Source of the DNA: an uncultured Chitinophagales bacterium
GTDB taxonomy: Bacteria > Bacteroidota > Bacteroidia > Chitinophagales > JAHDHT01
Assembly (NCBI GenBank): GCA_938023075.1
Contig: CALHDG010000113.1
Coordinates: 1-40,497 of the forward strand
Length of the DNA: 40,497 nucleotides
Direction of reading: 5' to 3'
Position numbers and translations under genes: made by a program. This document shows, piece after piece, positions 7,566 through 16,485 of this stretch (within the stretch, counting starts at the first letter, position 1; every line of letters starts with the position of its first letter). The notes beneath the pieces were generated by a model. The model saw nothing but the letters and a program-made list of their open reading frames with translations, was not told the DNA's origin and did no database searches.

Positions 7566-9578
7566 TCAAATAAAAGCACTAATCGTTTGCATCAATTGTT
7601 GAAGGGTATTTATAAACTGAACAACATATTTTCTAATACCCACACCCTGATGCTCCACTACATAGCTGTTATTTAAAAAATTAATGTCCAAATCAATTTT
7701 CCGGTTTGGATCAATTTCAGCAGATGCAATTTTTGAAGGTCCGGTAAAAGTGAAGTCTATACTTCTGGCTTTGCCATCCCAATATTTTATTTGTTTACTA
7801 CCGTCCTCAAAATGAATCACAACCTCTACAGGAAACTGCATCTCTTCTAAACGATTTAGTATGACGGTACTTTTATATTGTTGCTCTGTTTCTTTTCCTA
7901 CAGGAACGACCCATTCTTTATCAGCCCCAAAAATGCCTACCTTAGGCACAACAGGTTGATTGCGAATAGCAGCCACTTTATAATCACATACTCCCGAACC
8001 ATACAACACTTGTTCAAAAAACCAATTCATATCCGCTCCAAATTTATCTTGATGATACTTCGGTACAAGCTCATTCACCACATCAATAAAATCTTGCCCT
8101 TTCGGGTGTTTAAATTTCCATCGGTTAAAATAGGTTTTCATAATGGTATCCATCACGTTTCTGCCAATTATACCATCCAACGTTTTTAGCCACATGGCAG
8201 TTTTGTTGTACGCTATAGTGCCATAGCCACCATGTTTATACTGCCAGCTTTTTCTATTGCCTTCCGCTATTTTTGGATTATCGGTACTTAAATATTCCGC
8301 ACGGTTAAATTCGCTGCTGCCCATTTTAATGCCCAACCAATCAACCGCAGAAGTATGTTTGCCCTCATATTGATCTAATATCCGCATTTCGTAATACGTG
8401 GTGAAGCCTTCGTCCATCCAAGGCTCTTCTACTTCGTGGGTAGCAACCATCTGCATAAAATATTGATGAATAAATTCATGTGTTGTTAAAGCTTCCGTAA
8501 ACTTTAAGCCTTCTGGTAAAAAACAAGCACTAAGTGAAGTGAGCAGCGTTGGGTACTCCATTCCACCGGTAAAAATGCCGTGTATAGGTGGATCGACAAT
8601 AGTTAAGGTTGAATAAGGATACAAGCCAACATGCTCATCCATATAAGTTAAGGCATTTTTAATATTGTTGAAATACTTACTGGCGCAATACATTTTTTCT
8701 GGGTAAGAAAGTAAGCTGATGTCCACATGTTTCCAGGTGGTTTTTTGTACTTGATAATGTGGTGAAGTTGTCCAGGTAAAATCTATCACATCTTCGGCTC
8801 TAAAATACCAGGTTTGGTTTGCTCCATTAACCGTTTTTTCTTGAAGTGCTCCACTCGCTCCAACCACATAATTTTCAGGAACGGTTAAGTAAACATCATA
8901 GACGCCAAAGTCCGCATAATACTCTCCACTACTGTGGTATTGATGGCAATTCCATTGTCCTTTAATGGCATAACGGGTACCAGCAGGTTCATAAACACCC
9001 ACCTTCGGAAACCATTGAGCGAAAAAATAAAAATCTTTGTTATAACCGGTTCGGGCAGATCGAAACGGAATTTTTGCCGTCCACTCAAATTCTATTTCTA
9101 TGGATTCGCCAGGTAGAAGGAATGTTTTTAAAGGCACATTTAATACGGTTTGATCTTCGTTATTGTCATCATCAGGTTGAATATATTGGATAGTCGAGGT
9201 CAGATTATTTCCTTTATCATCTTTTATGCTATTGATTTCACTCCAACCCCAATGGTTATTTTCTACATCAACCGGACCAAGAAAAGACCTGCCTGATCGT
9301 TCTTTATTAAAAGTGGAGCGCGTATTTTTAAAGGCATTATAATACAAATGAAAAGGCATATTTTTAATGGTATCGTTAGATGGATTGTTCCACAACAACA
9401 CGGTTTTGCCTTGTAGCATTTTGTTTTCTACATCTAATGAAATATGCATGGTGTAATTAGCTGTCCGGTTAGATAAGGGAGCTGATTGGACTATGATAGA
9501 AATCATCATACACCAAATTAAAGTTGTATGTATGATGAAGAATTTTGTATGAACACTTAGGCAACACCTTTTTATCAT
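7566..9578 (-). CDS. Secreted M1-family (gluzincin) zinc metallopeptidase
   Basis: The 670-residue protein has an N-terminal hydrophobic segment (about residues 11-32) that serves as a signal peptide or anchor. It then has an aminopeptidase-N-like beta domain and a catalytic domain with GGMEYP at 338-343 (the GxMEN-equivalent substrate loop), zinc motif HEFIH at 367-371, and the downstream glutamate ligand E390 in WMDEGF. The glycine-rich MEYP instead of MEN is common in the M1-like proteins of Bacteroidota. A C-terminal beta domain follows; I see no T9SS tail. It should cleave peptides in the periplasm or at the surface. A -7 box lies at 9627-9634. It is transcribed alone and converges on the aminotransferase gene. 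Confidence 0.9.
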   Translation of the reverse strand: MIKRCCLSVHTKFFIIHTTLIWCMMISIIVQSAPLSNRTANYTMHISLDVENKMLQGKTVLLWNNPSNDTIKNMPFHLYYNAFKNTRSTFNKERSGRSFLGPVDVENNHWGWSEINSIKDDKGNNLTSTIQYIQPDDDNNEDQTVLNVPLKTFLLPGESIEIEFEWTAKIPFRSARTGYNKDFYFFAQWFPKVGVYEPAGTRYAIKGQWNCHQYHSSGEYYADFGVYDVYLTVPENYVVGASGALQEKTVNGANQTWYFRAEDVIDFTWTTSPHYQVQKTTWKHVDISLLSYPEKMYCASKYFNNIKNALTYMDEHVGLYPYSTLTIVDPPIHGIFTGGMEYPTLLTSLSACFLPEGLKFTEALTTHEFIHQYFMQMVATHEVEEPWMDEGFTTYYEMRILDQYEGKHTSAVDWLGIKMGSSEFNRAEYLSTDNPKIAEGNRKSWQYKHGGYGTIAYNKTAMWLKTLDGIIGRNVMDTIMKTYFNRWKFKHPKGQDFIDVVNELVPKYHQDKFGADMNWFFEQVLYGSGVCDYKVAAIRNQPVVPKVGIFGADKEWVVPVGKETEQQYKSTVILNRLEEMQFPVEVVIHFEDGSKQIKYWDGKARSIDFTFTGPSKIASAEIDPNRKIDLDINFLNNSYVVEHQGVGIRKYVVQFINTLQQLMQTISAFI

Positions 9579-9626
9579 AGCAGCAAGATACGCTTTTTTT
9601 CAAAAAAGAAAAGATTAGGAATAATT

Positions 9627-9634
9627 CAAAAATA
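9627..9634 (-). promoter_or_regulatory. -7 box TATTTTTG before the M1 peptidase
   Basis: A perfect TAnnTTTG match on the minus strand lies about 49 nt before the ATG at 9578. The -33 element is weak: a TTG at 9661-9659 with a 24-nt spacer. It is plausible but unproven. Confidence 0.35.
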
Positions 9635-9819
9635 ACTATCCATTTGTAAGTGTCTAACCAACTACTACTCCTGTTTTAAATAGCTTCATTAAGCTGATGC
9701 TTTTATCATCGAACAACACTTCGGTTCTTCGTACAAAGAAAAACAGTAACAATCCAGAATAAGAAAGTATCAATCACTTTGATAAACTTATTGTACAAGA
9801 TAAGCTTACCCAAATAATA

Positions 9820-9990
9820 AAAGTAGTTGACACTTTTTGATATTTTAGTAGTGGTCGCAATTTTTGCGACCAATTTTTGTGCTTGCACAAAACAAATTTA
9901 TGATTTCTAAAACTACTTTTAGGTTAAAGCCTTTGTGCTATTAAACAGTAATTGAGTCTTTGGCATTTTAGGGTCGCAAAAATGGCGACC
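9820..9990 (+). repeat. Dispersed palindrome-bounded element, copy 1
   Basis: The core (9853-9990) starts with the perfect palindrome GGTCGCAATTTTTGCGACC (9853-9871) and ends with GGTCGCAAAAATGGCGACC (9972-9990), which has one mismatched pair. Just inside the left end is another hairpin, TTTTGTGC-TT-GCACAAAA. The interior of about 100 bp matches the interior at 29744-29843 in opposite orientation with only a few differences. To the left, AAAGTAGTTGACACTTTTT (9820-9838) also occurs at 29614-29632, but in the same orientation. There is no coding potential. It looks like a MITE- or REP-like mobile or invertible element. Confidence 0.8.
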
Positions 9991-10174
9991 TATATGGTCA
10001 AACGTATGGCGTCTGTTAAGCTTACTTTTCTATTGTATGTAAACTAACTTGATAAACTTGTCATTTTTTTATCTTATTATTCCTAAACTTGTCTAAAAAA
10101 TCCAACTTAACCTCAACTCTCTCTCAATAAATTAGTATTTTTCATCAGAACAAACTATTCTTGCAGTATACGTA

Positions 10175-12250
10175 ATGAACAGATTATTTTCATTTTTAGT
10201 AAACCGCTTACAAGATGTAACTAAAATTTTGCTATTTGTACTTGCCGGATTAATTATTAGTTGGTTTTTCCCAAAATCAAAACAGTTTAAATATGAGTAC
10301 AACATTGGGCAACTTTGGGAGTACGATGATTTATATGCAGAAACCGATTATGCCATCTACAAAACAGAAAAAGAAATTAACGATGAGCGTAAAGAGTTAA
10401 AAGCGCAGTTATCTCCCTTTTATAAACGAGATATAAACGTAAGCAAAACGGTATTGAGAAAAGTGAAAGCTGAGATAAATCAGCTGATGAAAACGGATAC
10501 CAATACGGCATTAAAATTTGGTGATCGGGATGAAATTATACAAAAAGTAGAAGAGGTTTACAGCACCGGTATCATTAAATTAGACGCTACTCATCAAAAT
10601 GAAGAATTAGATTACAAAATCTATATTTTAAATAACGATAATAATTCTACACCTTTTAGGTTAAGTGAATTTTATACCTTAACCAATGCCTTTGAAGAAA
10701 TAACCAATAATAATTTACCGGTTGCGATAAAATCTAGAATAATGCGTTGGTTACAGGGCATTTTAAAACCTAATATTATTTATGATGAAAGCACCTCCTT
10801 AAAACGCGAAGAAGAAACTTTAAAACAAATTAGTAAAACTTCTGGTCGTGTACAAAAAGGGCAAAAAATAATTTCACGGGGTGATATTTTAGATGAGCTG
10901 AAATTTAAGCAATTAGAATCATTAAAGCTTAATAAAGCAAGTGAATTAGGAGAATACGATAATAACTTGGTTTACATAGGTTATCTATTAATAACCGCCA
11001 TAGTGCTTAGCTTGTTTTGGGTTTATTTAAGGCAGTTTCACGGTGAAGTATTTTTAAACACGCGTAAATTAGCTTTTGTTTTAATAATAGTAGTATTAAT
11101 TTTATATATAACTTATGCTGCCTTAAGTATGGGTTTGCCTAGTATTTACATAGTACCTTTTTGTGTGGTACCCATAATTTTACAAACCTATTTTGGTAAC
11201 CGCTTAGCTTTTTATACCACTATTATCGTTTTATTTTTGGCTGCCTTTATAACACCCTATGGTAAAGAGTTTATTTTTCTTCACTTTGTAGCATGCTTGG
11301 TTTCTATTTTAGCTAATGTTAATGCACACTATTGGTCCAAGTTTTTCTTAGCTACTTTTTATATATTTTTGGCTTATGTAGTAACCTTTTTTGGCTTCAG
11401 TTTATTTCAAGAAGGCAACTTAGCCAGTATTAACTTTGGCGAATTTAAGTGGTTAGCGCTCAATGTTATTTTAACTTTATTAGCCTATCCGCTCATTCCT
11501 ATTTTTGAAAAAATATTTGGTTTTATATCTGATATTACCTTAGTGGAGTTAAGTGATGTAAACAAACCACTACTCAAAAAATTGCAGTTGGAAGCACCGG
11601 GCACTTTCCAGCATTCAGTACAAGTTGCCAATCTAGCAGAAGCAGCCGCTAACGAAATTGATGCAGACCCGATGTTGGTTAAAGTAGCAGCACTATATCA
11701 CGATGTTGGTAAAATTAATAATCCCTTGTTTTTTATCGAAAACCAAAATACCGGCTTTAACCCGCACGAAAATTTAAGTTATGATGAAAGTGCAGAACTC
11801 ATTATTAAACACGTTTCTGATGGAATAGAAATTGCCAAATCGTATCGCTTACCAGATATTATTATTGATTTTATTCGTACGCATCATGGCAATTCGGTTA
11901 CTCAATATTTTTACCGGAAGTACAGTGAGCAACATCCGGAGGTAGAAGTGGACAAAGATCAGTTTCGATATCCCGGACCATTGCCGTACTCAAAAGAAAC
12001 GGCTATTTTAATGATGGCAGATACGGTGGAGGCAGCTTCAAAAAGTTTAAAAAACCCAACCTCTGATAGCATTGATAAGTTGATCAATAACCTAATTAAA
12101 AGCAAAATGGAAGATGACCAGTTTGTAAATAGCAATATCACTTTTAAAGAGATAAGTCAAATTAAACGCATCTTTAAAAAAATGTTGAAGAGTATTTATC
12201 ATGTTCGAATTGCCTATCCTGAAAAACCTGAAAAAGTAAAAGAAGCATGA
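10175..12250 (+). CDS. PgpH-like 7TM-HD phosphodiesterase (c-di-AMP hydrolase family)
   Basis: This 691-residue membrane enzyme has a short N-terminal membrane segment (about 13-30), an extracytoplasmic helical domain (about 35-260, the 7TMR-HDED type), and seven hydrophobic segments between about 268 and 445. A cytoplasmic HD domain follows, with H480 in FQHSVQVANLAEAA, then H509-D510 in LYHDVGK, and HENLSYDES and RTHHG further on. This is the domain order of PgpH, which in other bacteria breaks down cyclic di-AMP to pApA. The c-di-AMP substrate is inferred from that family. A near-consensus -7 box (TATTCTTG, 10156-10163) lies 11 nt before the ATG. Its stop overlaps the next gene's ATG by 4 nt. 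Confidence 0.9.
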   Translation: MNRLFSFLVNRLQDVTKILLFVLAGLIISWFFPKSKQFKYEYNIGQLWEYDDLYAETDYAIYKTEKEINDERKELKAQLSPFYKRDINVSKTVLRKVKAEINQLMKTDTNTALKFGDRDEIIQKVEEVYSTGIIKLDATHQNEELDYKIYILNNDNNSTPFRLSEFYTLTNAFEEITNNNLPVAIKSRIMRWLQGILKPNIIYDESTSLKREEETLKQISKTSGRVQKGQKIISRGDILDELKFKQLESLKLNKASELGEYDNNLVYIGYLLITAIVLSLFWVYLRQFHGEVFLNTRKLAFVLIIVVLILYITYAALSMGLPSIYIVPFCVVPIILQTYFGNRLAFYTTIIVLFLAAFITPYGKEFIFLHFVACLVSILANVNAHYWSKFFLATFYIFLAYVVTFFGFSLFQEGNLASINFGEFKWLALNVILTLLAYPLIPIFEKIFGFISDITLVELSDVNKPLLKKLQLEAPGTFQHSVQVANLAEAAANEIDADPMLVKVAALYHDVGKINNPLFFIENQNTGFNPHENLSYDESAELIIKHVSDGIEIAKSYRLPDIIIDFIRTHHGNSVTQYFYRKYSEQHPEVEVDKDQFRYPGPLPYSKETAILMMADTVEAASKSLKNPTSDSIDKLINNLIKSKMEDDQFVNSNITFKEISQIKRIFKKMLKSIYHVRIAYPEKPEKVKEA

Positions 12251-13017
12251 ATACCGCTCGTTTAAAAGAGGTTGCCGAAAAAATAGTACCTCGCAAATAT
12301 TTAAGGGTAGGAGGGATGTATTTTTTGCGCTTACAATATCCCTTTTATAAAGGCGATCAAGTAGAATGCCCTTGCTGCGAAAAATCGTTTAAACAATTTT
12401 TGTCGTATGGAGTAAAAGTTAGAGACGAGGTGCTTTGCCCGTGGTGTTTAAGTTTAGAGCGTCATCGATTGTTGTGGAAATATTTGGAAGATCAAACCAA
12501 TCTATACACCGACCAGTTAAAGGTCTTACATTTCGCCCCAGAACATCAATTTCAAGAACGCTTAAAAACTGCACCTAACCTAACCTACCTAAGTTGTGAT
12601 TTGGATATGCCTACCGCGATGGATAAACAAGATATAACTCAACTTACCTATGAAGATAACCGCTTCGATGTAATTTTATGTAACCATGTGTTAGAACATA
12701 TTCCAGATGATAATAAAGCGATGCAGGAATTATACAGGGTTTTAAAACCCAATAGTTGGGCTATTTTGCAAACGCCTATGTTAAATAAAGCAAGCACATT
12801 AGAAGACCTTTCCATTACCGACCCAAAAGAACGGGAACGCGTTTTTGGACAAAATGACCATGTGCGTATTTATGGTTTAGATAAAAAAGACCGTTTAGAA
12901 GCGGTTGGTTTTACCGTACAAGTTGAAAATTATGTGAACGAGCAATTTACCAAAGCAGAACAACAAAAATATGGCTTTGATGTTTCAGAACAAATATGGT
13001 TGTGCAGGAAAAATTGA
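12247..13017 (+). CDS. Class I SAM-dependent methyltransferase with N-terminal zinc-knuckle cysteines
   Basis: This 256-residue protein has two CxxC pairs near the N-terminus (C41-P-C-C44 and C64-P-W-C67) that probably hold a zinc ion. A methyltransferase type-11 core follows: VLHFAPE takes the place of the usual glycine-rich SAM loop, then SCDLD as the acidic ribose-binding end, and FDVILCNHVLEHIPDD near 140-155 as motif IV/post-motif. The C-terminal third carries LYRVLKPNSWAILQTPM. The acceptor is unknown; similar proteins occur in polysaccharide and envelope gene sets. It overlaps the PgpH-like gene by ATGA, so the two are co-translated, which is the only hint to its role. No signal peptide. 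Confidence 0.85.
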   Translation: MNTARLKEVAEKIVPRKYLRVGGMYFLRLQYPFYKGDQVECPCCEKSFKQFLSYGVKVRDEVLCPWCLSLERHRLLWKYLEDQTNLYTDQLKVLHFAPEHQFQERLKTAPNLTYLSCDLDMPTAMDKQDITQLTYEDNRFDVILCNHVLEHIPDDNKAMQELYRVLKPNSWAILQTPMLNKASTLEDLSITDPKERERVFGQNDHVRIYGLDKKDRLEAVGFTVQVENYVNEQFTKAEQQKYGFDVSEQIWLCRKN

Positions 13018-13174
13018 TAGGATGCTCCTGCATCTTTAGTATTTAAATGAATTCAGACTTTGTAAATAGTTTGAAAAAGATTATCATACGAGTTTAAGAA
13101 ATATTCCTTAGGATCTTATTCAATATTAAAGCTGATAAAACTGCTACGAGATTAGAAAAACAAAACCCAACAAA

Positions 13175-15718
13175 TTGCGTTTACAAGGCAACACAAAATC
13201 AAATTTGAAAATAGCATACTTTACCAGCTTCTTTGTTGTTTTATTTTCAATAATAACGCAAACGTGTCTGTCACAATCTCTTCGGGGTACGGTTACTGAT
13301 GAAAACAACCAACCCATTCCCTATGTCAATATTTTTATAAAGGAACTCAACAGTGGAACAATCACCAATGAACAAGGTATTTATTTATATAATATAGTTG
13401 CTGGAAGTTATGAAGTAGCTTATTCTGCGGTAGGTTACGAAAGTCAATTGCTTAGCATTCAAATTACCAAAAGTGATGAAATAGCGAATGTGACCTTAAA
13501 AACATCGAGTATTGAATTGAACCAAATTGTGGTGAAAGCAGGCAAGCGCGACCCGGCTTATGGCATCATACAAAAAGCCATAGAGCATAAAAAGAAGTAT
13601 GCCAAACAATTACATGCTTGTAAAACCGAAGTATATGTAAAAGCCAATGAGGAAATCATTGTACCAAATTCATCTAACAATAAAAAACAAGCAGCAGAAA
13701 AAGATGAACGTCCAACGGCAAGTCATCTTGCTTTGCGAGCACCAGATTTGCCCGATTCTATTGCCCGTTATAACTTTGTAGAAATAAATTTAACCCTCAA
13801 CTATAAGGCACCAAATTTTTATAAAGAGGAGCGAACGGCTTATCAATTGTATGGCGATCAAACGGGTTTGTTTATTCCTAATTTTAGCCAAAACAATTTT
13901 AATTTTTATAAGAATTATGTGGCTTTGCCGGGTATTACAGAATTGCCTTTTATCTCACCTTTAAGCAAAACCGCTATTTTATCCTATAAATTTAAACTAA
14001 TTGAAACTTTAGTAGAGGATGGACAAAGCATCTTTAAAATAAAAATAATACCACGTAAAAAAGGCAATGCGACGTGTAGCGGGTTTATTTACATTAATGA
14101 TAATCTTTGGAATGTTAATCGCTTAGATATTCAATTGCCCAAAGGAGCGTTAAAACTATATGATGCTTTTCATATACAACTCAATTATCAAAAAATTAAC
14201 GATACGTTATGGTTACCCAATCGTCAGCAATTTAACTATAGTACTAAAACAGCCAAGAAGAAAAGTTATGAAGGCAGTACCTTAATTGCGTTTAAACAAC
14301 ATCAACTAAACTGTCAATTTGAAGATGATTTTTTTGGAAATGAAGTTGCTGTAAGCAACAAAGCGGCTTATGAACGAGATACGCTCTACTGGCAACAAGT
14401 GCGCAGCGAACCTTTAAATATCAGGCAAAACCAAGTAGCCAATTACCGGGATAGTGTAGAAACTGTTATCAACAGCAAACCCTATAAAGATTCTGTTGAA
14501 GCCCTTTATAACAAAATTGAACCCTTAGAAATATTGTGGTTTGGTGTAGGTTTGCAAAATCATGAAAAGCAACAAAATTGGTATTTTTCCTCAATCGCCT
14601 CATTAATGGGTTTTAATATTATCGGAGGTTTTCGGTTAGGTCCTTCAGCAGATTTTTCTAAGAAAATGATCGATGGAAAAATAATACGGGCAACGGCTGC
14701 ACCAAGTATTGGCATTATTCATAAAGATTTTCAAGGCTATTTTGCCTCCGATTTTTTATTTGATCCACATCGCCAAGCACGTGCCGGTTTACGTTTTGGT
14801 CGTGATTTTGCAGCCATTAATTTAAATGATGCCTATCTAAACATTATTCAACCATCTAACTTTATATTGGTAGATTACATTAGAACAAGACACCGTATTG
14901 AACTAGTAAATGGTTTGTATTTAAATACGAAATTGGATTATATGTGGCGGCAGGATATACCCGATCATATGACTTATGTTTTTGAAAATTGGTTTCCACC
15001 TGAAGAAATAGAAGAAGTGTTTAACGAACCCTTACAATTTGAACCACATCAATCTTTAATTACCGATATCAAATTAAGTTATACCCCTGCTCAAAAATAT
15101 ATAACCGAACCCGATCGTAAATTAGTTTTAGGCAGTCGATTTCCTACCATTAGTTTGCTATATCAAAAAGGTTGGAACCGGCTCTTGAGTAGCGATGTAA
15201 ACTTTGATTATGTTGAGCTTAGTGTAGAACAAGATGTAGTGCTTGGTCAATTTGGTCAATCAAAATATCGCATTAGTTCAGGGACTTATTTGAATACGAA
15301 AAAACTTCGGCATATTGACTTGAAAAGATTCCGGCAGTCTGACCCATTGCTGTATTTTAACCCCTTACAATCTTTTCAATTATTAGATACGGCTTTAGCG
15401 ATGTCATCAAAGAAAACTTTTGTTGAGGTGCACCACATCCATCATTTCAACGGTGCCTTAATCAATAATATTCCGGTGGTGAAAGAGTTGGGCATTCGTT
15501 TGGTAGTAGGTGGCGGCTTTTTGTGGATGCAGCAAAACAACTACCGTCATGAAGAATTGTTTGCCGGCATAGAACGTACTTTTAAATTAGGTCCACGCCG
15601 CCGGCTTCGTTTAGGGGTTTATGGAGTAGGGGCAAACAACAACCAAACAATGTTTAACAAAGGCATAAAATTTTCATTAGATATTATTGACACTTGGAAG
15701 CGGGATTGGAGTTATTGA
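13175..15718 (+). CDS. DUF5686 outer-membrane protein with carboxypeptidase-regulatory-like domain
   Basis: This 847-residue protein begins with a signal peptide (hydrophobic core about 12-30, cleavage near CLS-QS at 33). A carboxypeptidase-regulatory-like beta domain (about 36-118: RGTVTDENNQPIPYVNIF ... IVVKAG) follows, and then a long DUF5686 region that probably forms an outer-membrane barrel and ends in an aromatic residue (SY). No ATG precedes the signal peptide in frame. The choices are TTG at 13175 or TTG at 13205, directly before KIAYF. This family is widespread in Bacteroidota and resembles TonB-dependent receptors, but I see no plug domain. Its function is not known. It appears monocistronic; the stop codon lies inside a short direct repeat (15714-15728). 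Confidence 0.85.
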   Translation: MRLQGNTKSNLKIAYFTSFFVVLFSIITQTCLSQSLRGTVTDENNQPIPYVNIFIKELNSGTITNEQGIYLYNIVAGSYEVAYSAVGYESQLLSIQITKSDEIANVTLKTSSIELNQIVVKAGKRDPAYGIIQKAIEHKKKYAKQLHACKTEVYVKANEEIIVPNSSNNKKQAAEKDERPTASHLALRAPDLPDSIARYNFVEINLTLNYKAPNFYKEERTAYQLYGDQTGLFIPNFSQNNFNFYKNYVALPGITELPFISPLSKTAILSYKFKLIETLVEDGQSIFKIKIIPRKKGNATCSGFIYINDNLWNVNRLDIQLPKGALKLYDAFHIQLNYQKINDTLWLPNRQQFNYSTKTAKKKSYEGSTLIAFKQHQLNCQFEDDFFGNEVAVSNKAAYERDTLYWQQVRSEPLNIRQNQVANYRDSVETVINSKPYKDSVEALYNKIEPLEILWFGVGLQNHEKQQNWYFSSIASLMGFNIIGGFRLGPSADFSKKMIDGKIIRATAAPSIGIIHKDFQGYFASDFLFDPHRQARAGLRFGRDFAAINLNDAYLNIIQPSNFILVDYIRTRHRIELVNGLYLNTKLDYMWRQDIPDHMTYVFENWFPPEEIEEVFNEPLQFEPHQSLITDIKLSYTPAQKYITEPDRKLVLGSRFPTISLLYQKGWNRLLSSDVNFDYVELSVEQDVVLGQFGQSKYRISSGTYLNTKKLRHIDLKRFRQSDPLLYFNPLQSFQLLDTALAMSSKKTFVEVHHIHHFNGALINNIPVVKELGIRLVVGGGFLWMQQNNYRHEELFAGIERTFKLGPRRRLRLGVYGVGANNNQTMFNKGIKFSLDIIDTWKRDWSY

Positions 15719-15941
15719 CAGTTTTGAAATAACAATAATTTGAAGCGAAAGATTTTGGCTTAAAGCAAAAGTGCAGCCTGCTTTCCGCTCAAATGCTATT
15801 GCAAACGCACAAAGCCAGACTGCAAAATAGCATAACCGCTGCAATCAGGGCTAGCTTTCAAAGTTCGCTGCTTCGATTGACAAGTTTTGAATTACATAAC
15901 ATCTATCATTTCATTTAAGGCAATCGTATAAAAATATTTTG

Positions 15942-16310
15942 TGAAAAGTAATCAAATGTTAAGTATGCTTCAATAAATACAATTGTAAACCGCAGTCTCT
16001 ATTAGGTTAAAATCAACAATTTAAGTTCCAGAGGAACGATATCTTAGTAGCATAAGAATGTAACAAAACTGTAAGCTCCAGAGGAGCGACACACTGCTTA
16101 ATTATAATTAATAGACCAATACATTTTGCCTATGAGGTATCGCTCCGCTGGAGCTTAGCTGTTTCAATTTTTTTTGCTACCAAGGTTTTACTCCGCCGGA
16201 GTAAGGCAATCGCAAAAATTATAGTTATCTTCCAATCAATTTAATTTTAACACAATTAAATATATACAATAGTCAGCGATCCGTTGTTTATGAAAAGTAA
16301 TCAAATGTTA
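15942..16310 (+). repeat. Perfect 20-nt direct repeat flanking a palindromic-unit cluster
   Basis: TGAAAAGTAATCAAATGTTA occurs at 15942-15961 and again at 16291-16310, 349 bp apart. The interval contains the cluster of GGAGC palindromic units. The layout looks like an insertion bounded by a duplicated target, or a partial duplication. Confidence 0.65.
16021..16204. repeat. Cluster of four short palindromic (REP-like) units
   Basis: The units are TTAAGTTCCAGAGGAACGAT (16021-16040), TAAGCTCCAGAGGAGCGA (16072-16089), TCGCTCCGCTGGAGCTTA (16140-16157, the inverse of the second with one mismatch) and TTACTCCGCCGGAGTAA (16188-16204). Each is palindromic around GGAGC/GCTCC or GGAAC/GTTCC. Units two and three can pair into an 18-bp stem with a 50-nt loop. 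Such sequences resemble the repetitive intergenic palindromes of many bacteria. Confidence 0.7.
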
Positions 16311-16462
16311 TAGCCAATGGAACTTATACCGCAGGCAAACAACACTTTAGTTGGCAACATACTGACGAAATAGCTGCTTTGCCTTCGAGGCAATATTGGT
16401 GTACTTTTTCCAGTGCTGGTCATACTTTGAGTGGTTTTAGTGTTCCTGTGCAAAAGCAATAG
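16301..16462 (+). pseudogene. Decayed tail of a T9SS-type C-terminal domain
   Basis: A start-less frame of 53 codons, open from the TAA inside the direct repeat, ends at TAG 16460-16462. The translation carries NGTYTAGKQHFSW, then ALPSRQYWCTFSSAG, and ends SVPVQKQ. This follows the order of the T9SS C-terminal domain (NGxYxAGxHxxxW, LPSGxYxxxxxxxG, KxVxxK), with the usual SG changed to SR. It has no start codon and no upstream domain. I read it as the remnant of a lost secreted protein gene; its first codons overlap the copy of the 20-nt direct repeat. Confidence 0.4.
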
Positions 16463-16485
16463 GCAAACAACAGTTCAATATTCAT

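Larger units (their letters stand above)
9579..10174. other. 596-bp intergenic region between divergent genes
   Basis: This stretch holds the upstream region of the M1 peptidase (right-to-left), a palindrome-bounded dispersed repeat (9853-9990) with a 19-nt shared flank (9820-9838), and the upstream region of the PgpH-like gene, with a near-consensus TATTCTTG at 10156-10163. A 60-codon minus-strand frame at 9706-9888 overlaps the repeat and has no recognisable product, so I do not call it a gene. Confidence 0.7.
15719..16485. other. 767-bp intergenic repeat-rich region
   Basis: No intact gene is seen. From left to right it holds: an imperfect direct repeat (ATTGACAGTTTTGAA at 15714-15728, ATTGACAAGTTTTGAA at 15876-15891) bracketing a segment with the inverted pair ATGCTATTGCA / TGCAAAATAGCAT (15793-15803, 15821-15833); a cluster of GGAGC-type palindromic units (16021-16204); a perfect 20-nt direct repeat (15942-15961 and 16291-16310); and a decayed protein tail (16301-16462). 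Confidence 0.7.

Noticed and set aside
9706-9888. 60-codon minus-strand frame in the 9.6-10.2 kb intergenic region
   Set aside because: It runs into the palindromic repeat, has no recognisable domain, and part of it is repeated elsewhere as non-coding DNA.
15962-16290. CRISPR array in the repeat cluster
   Set aside because: The units are few, vary in sequence and orientation, and are unevenly spaced; no cas genes are near.
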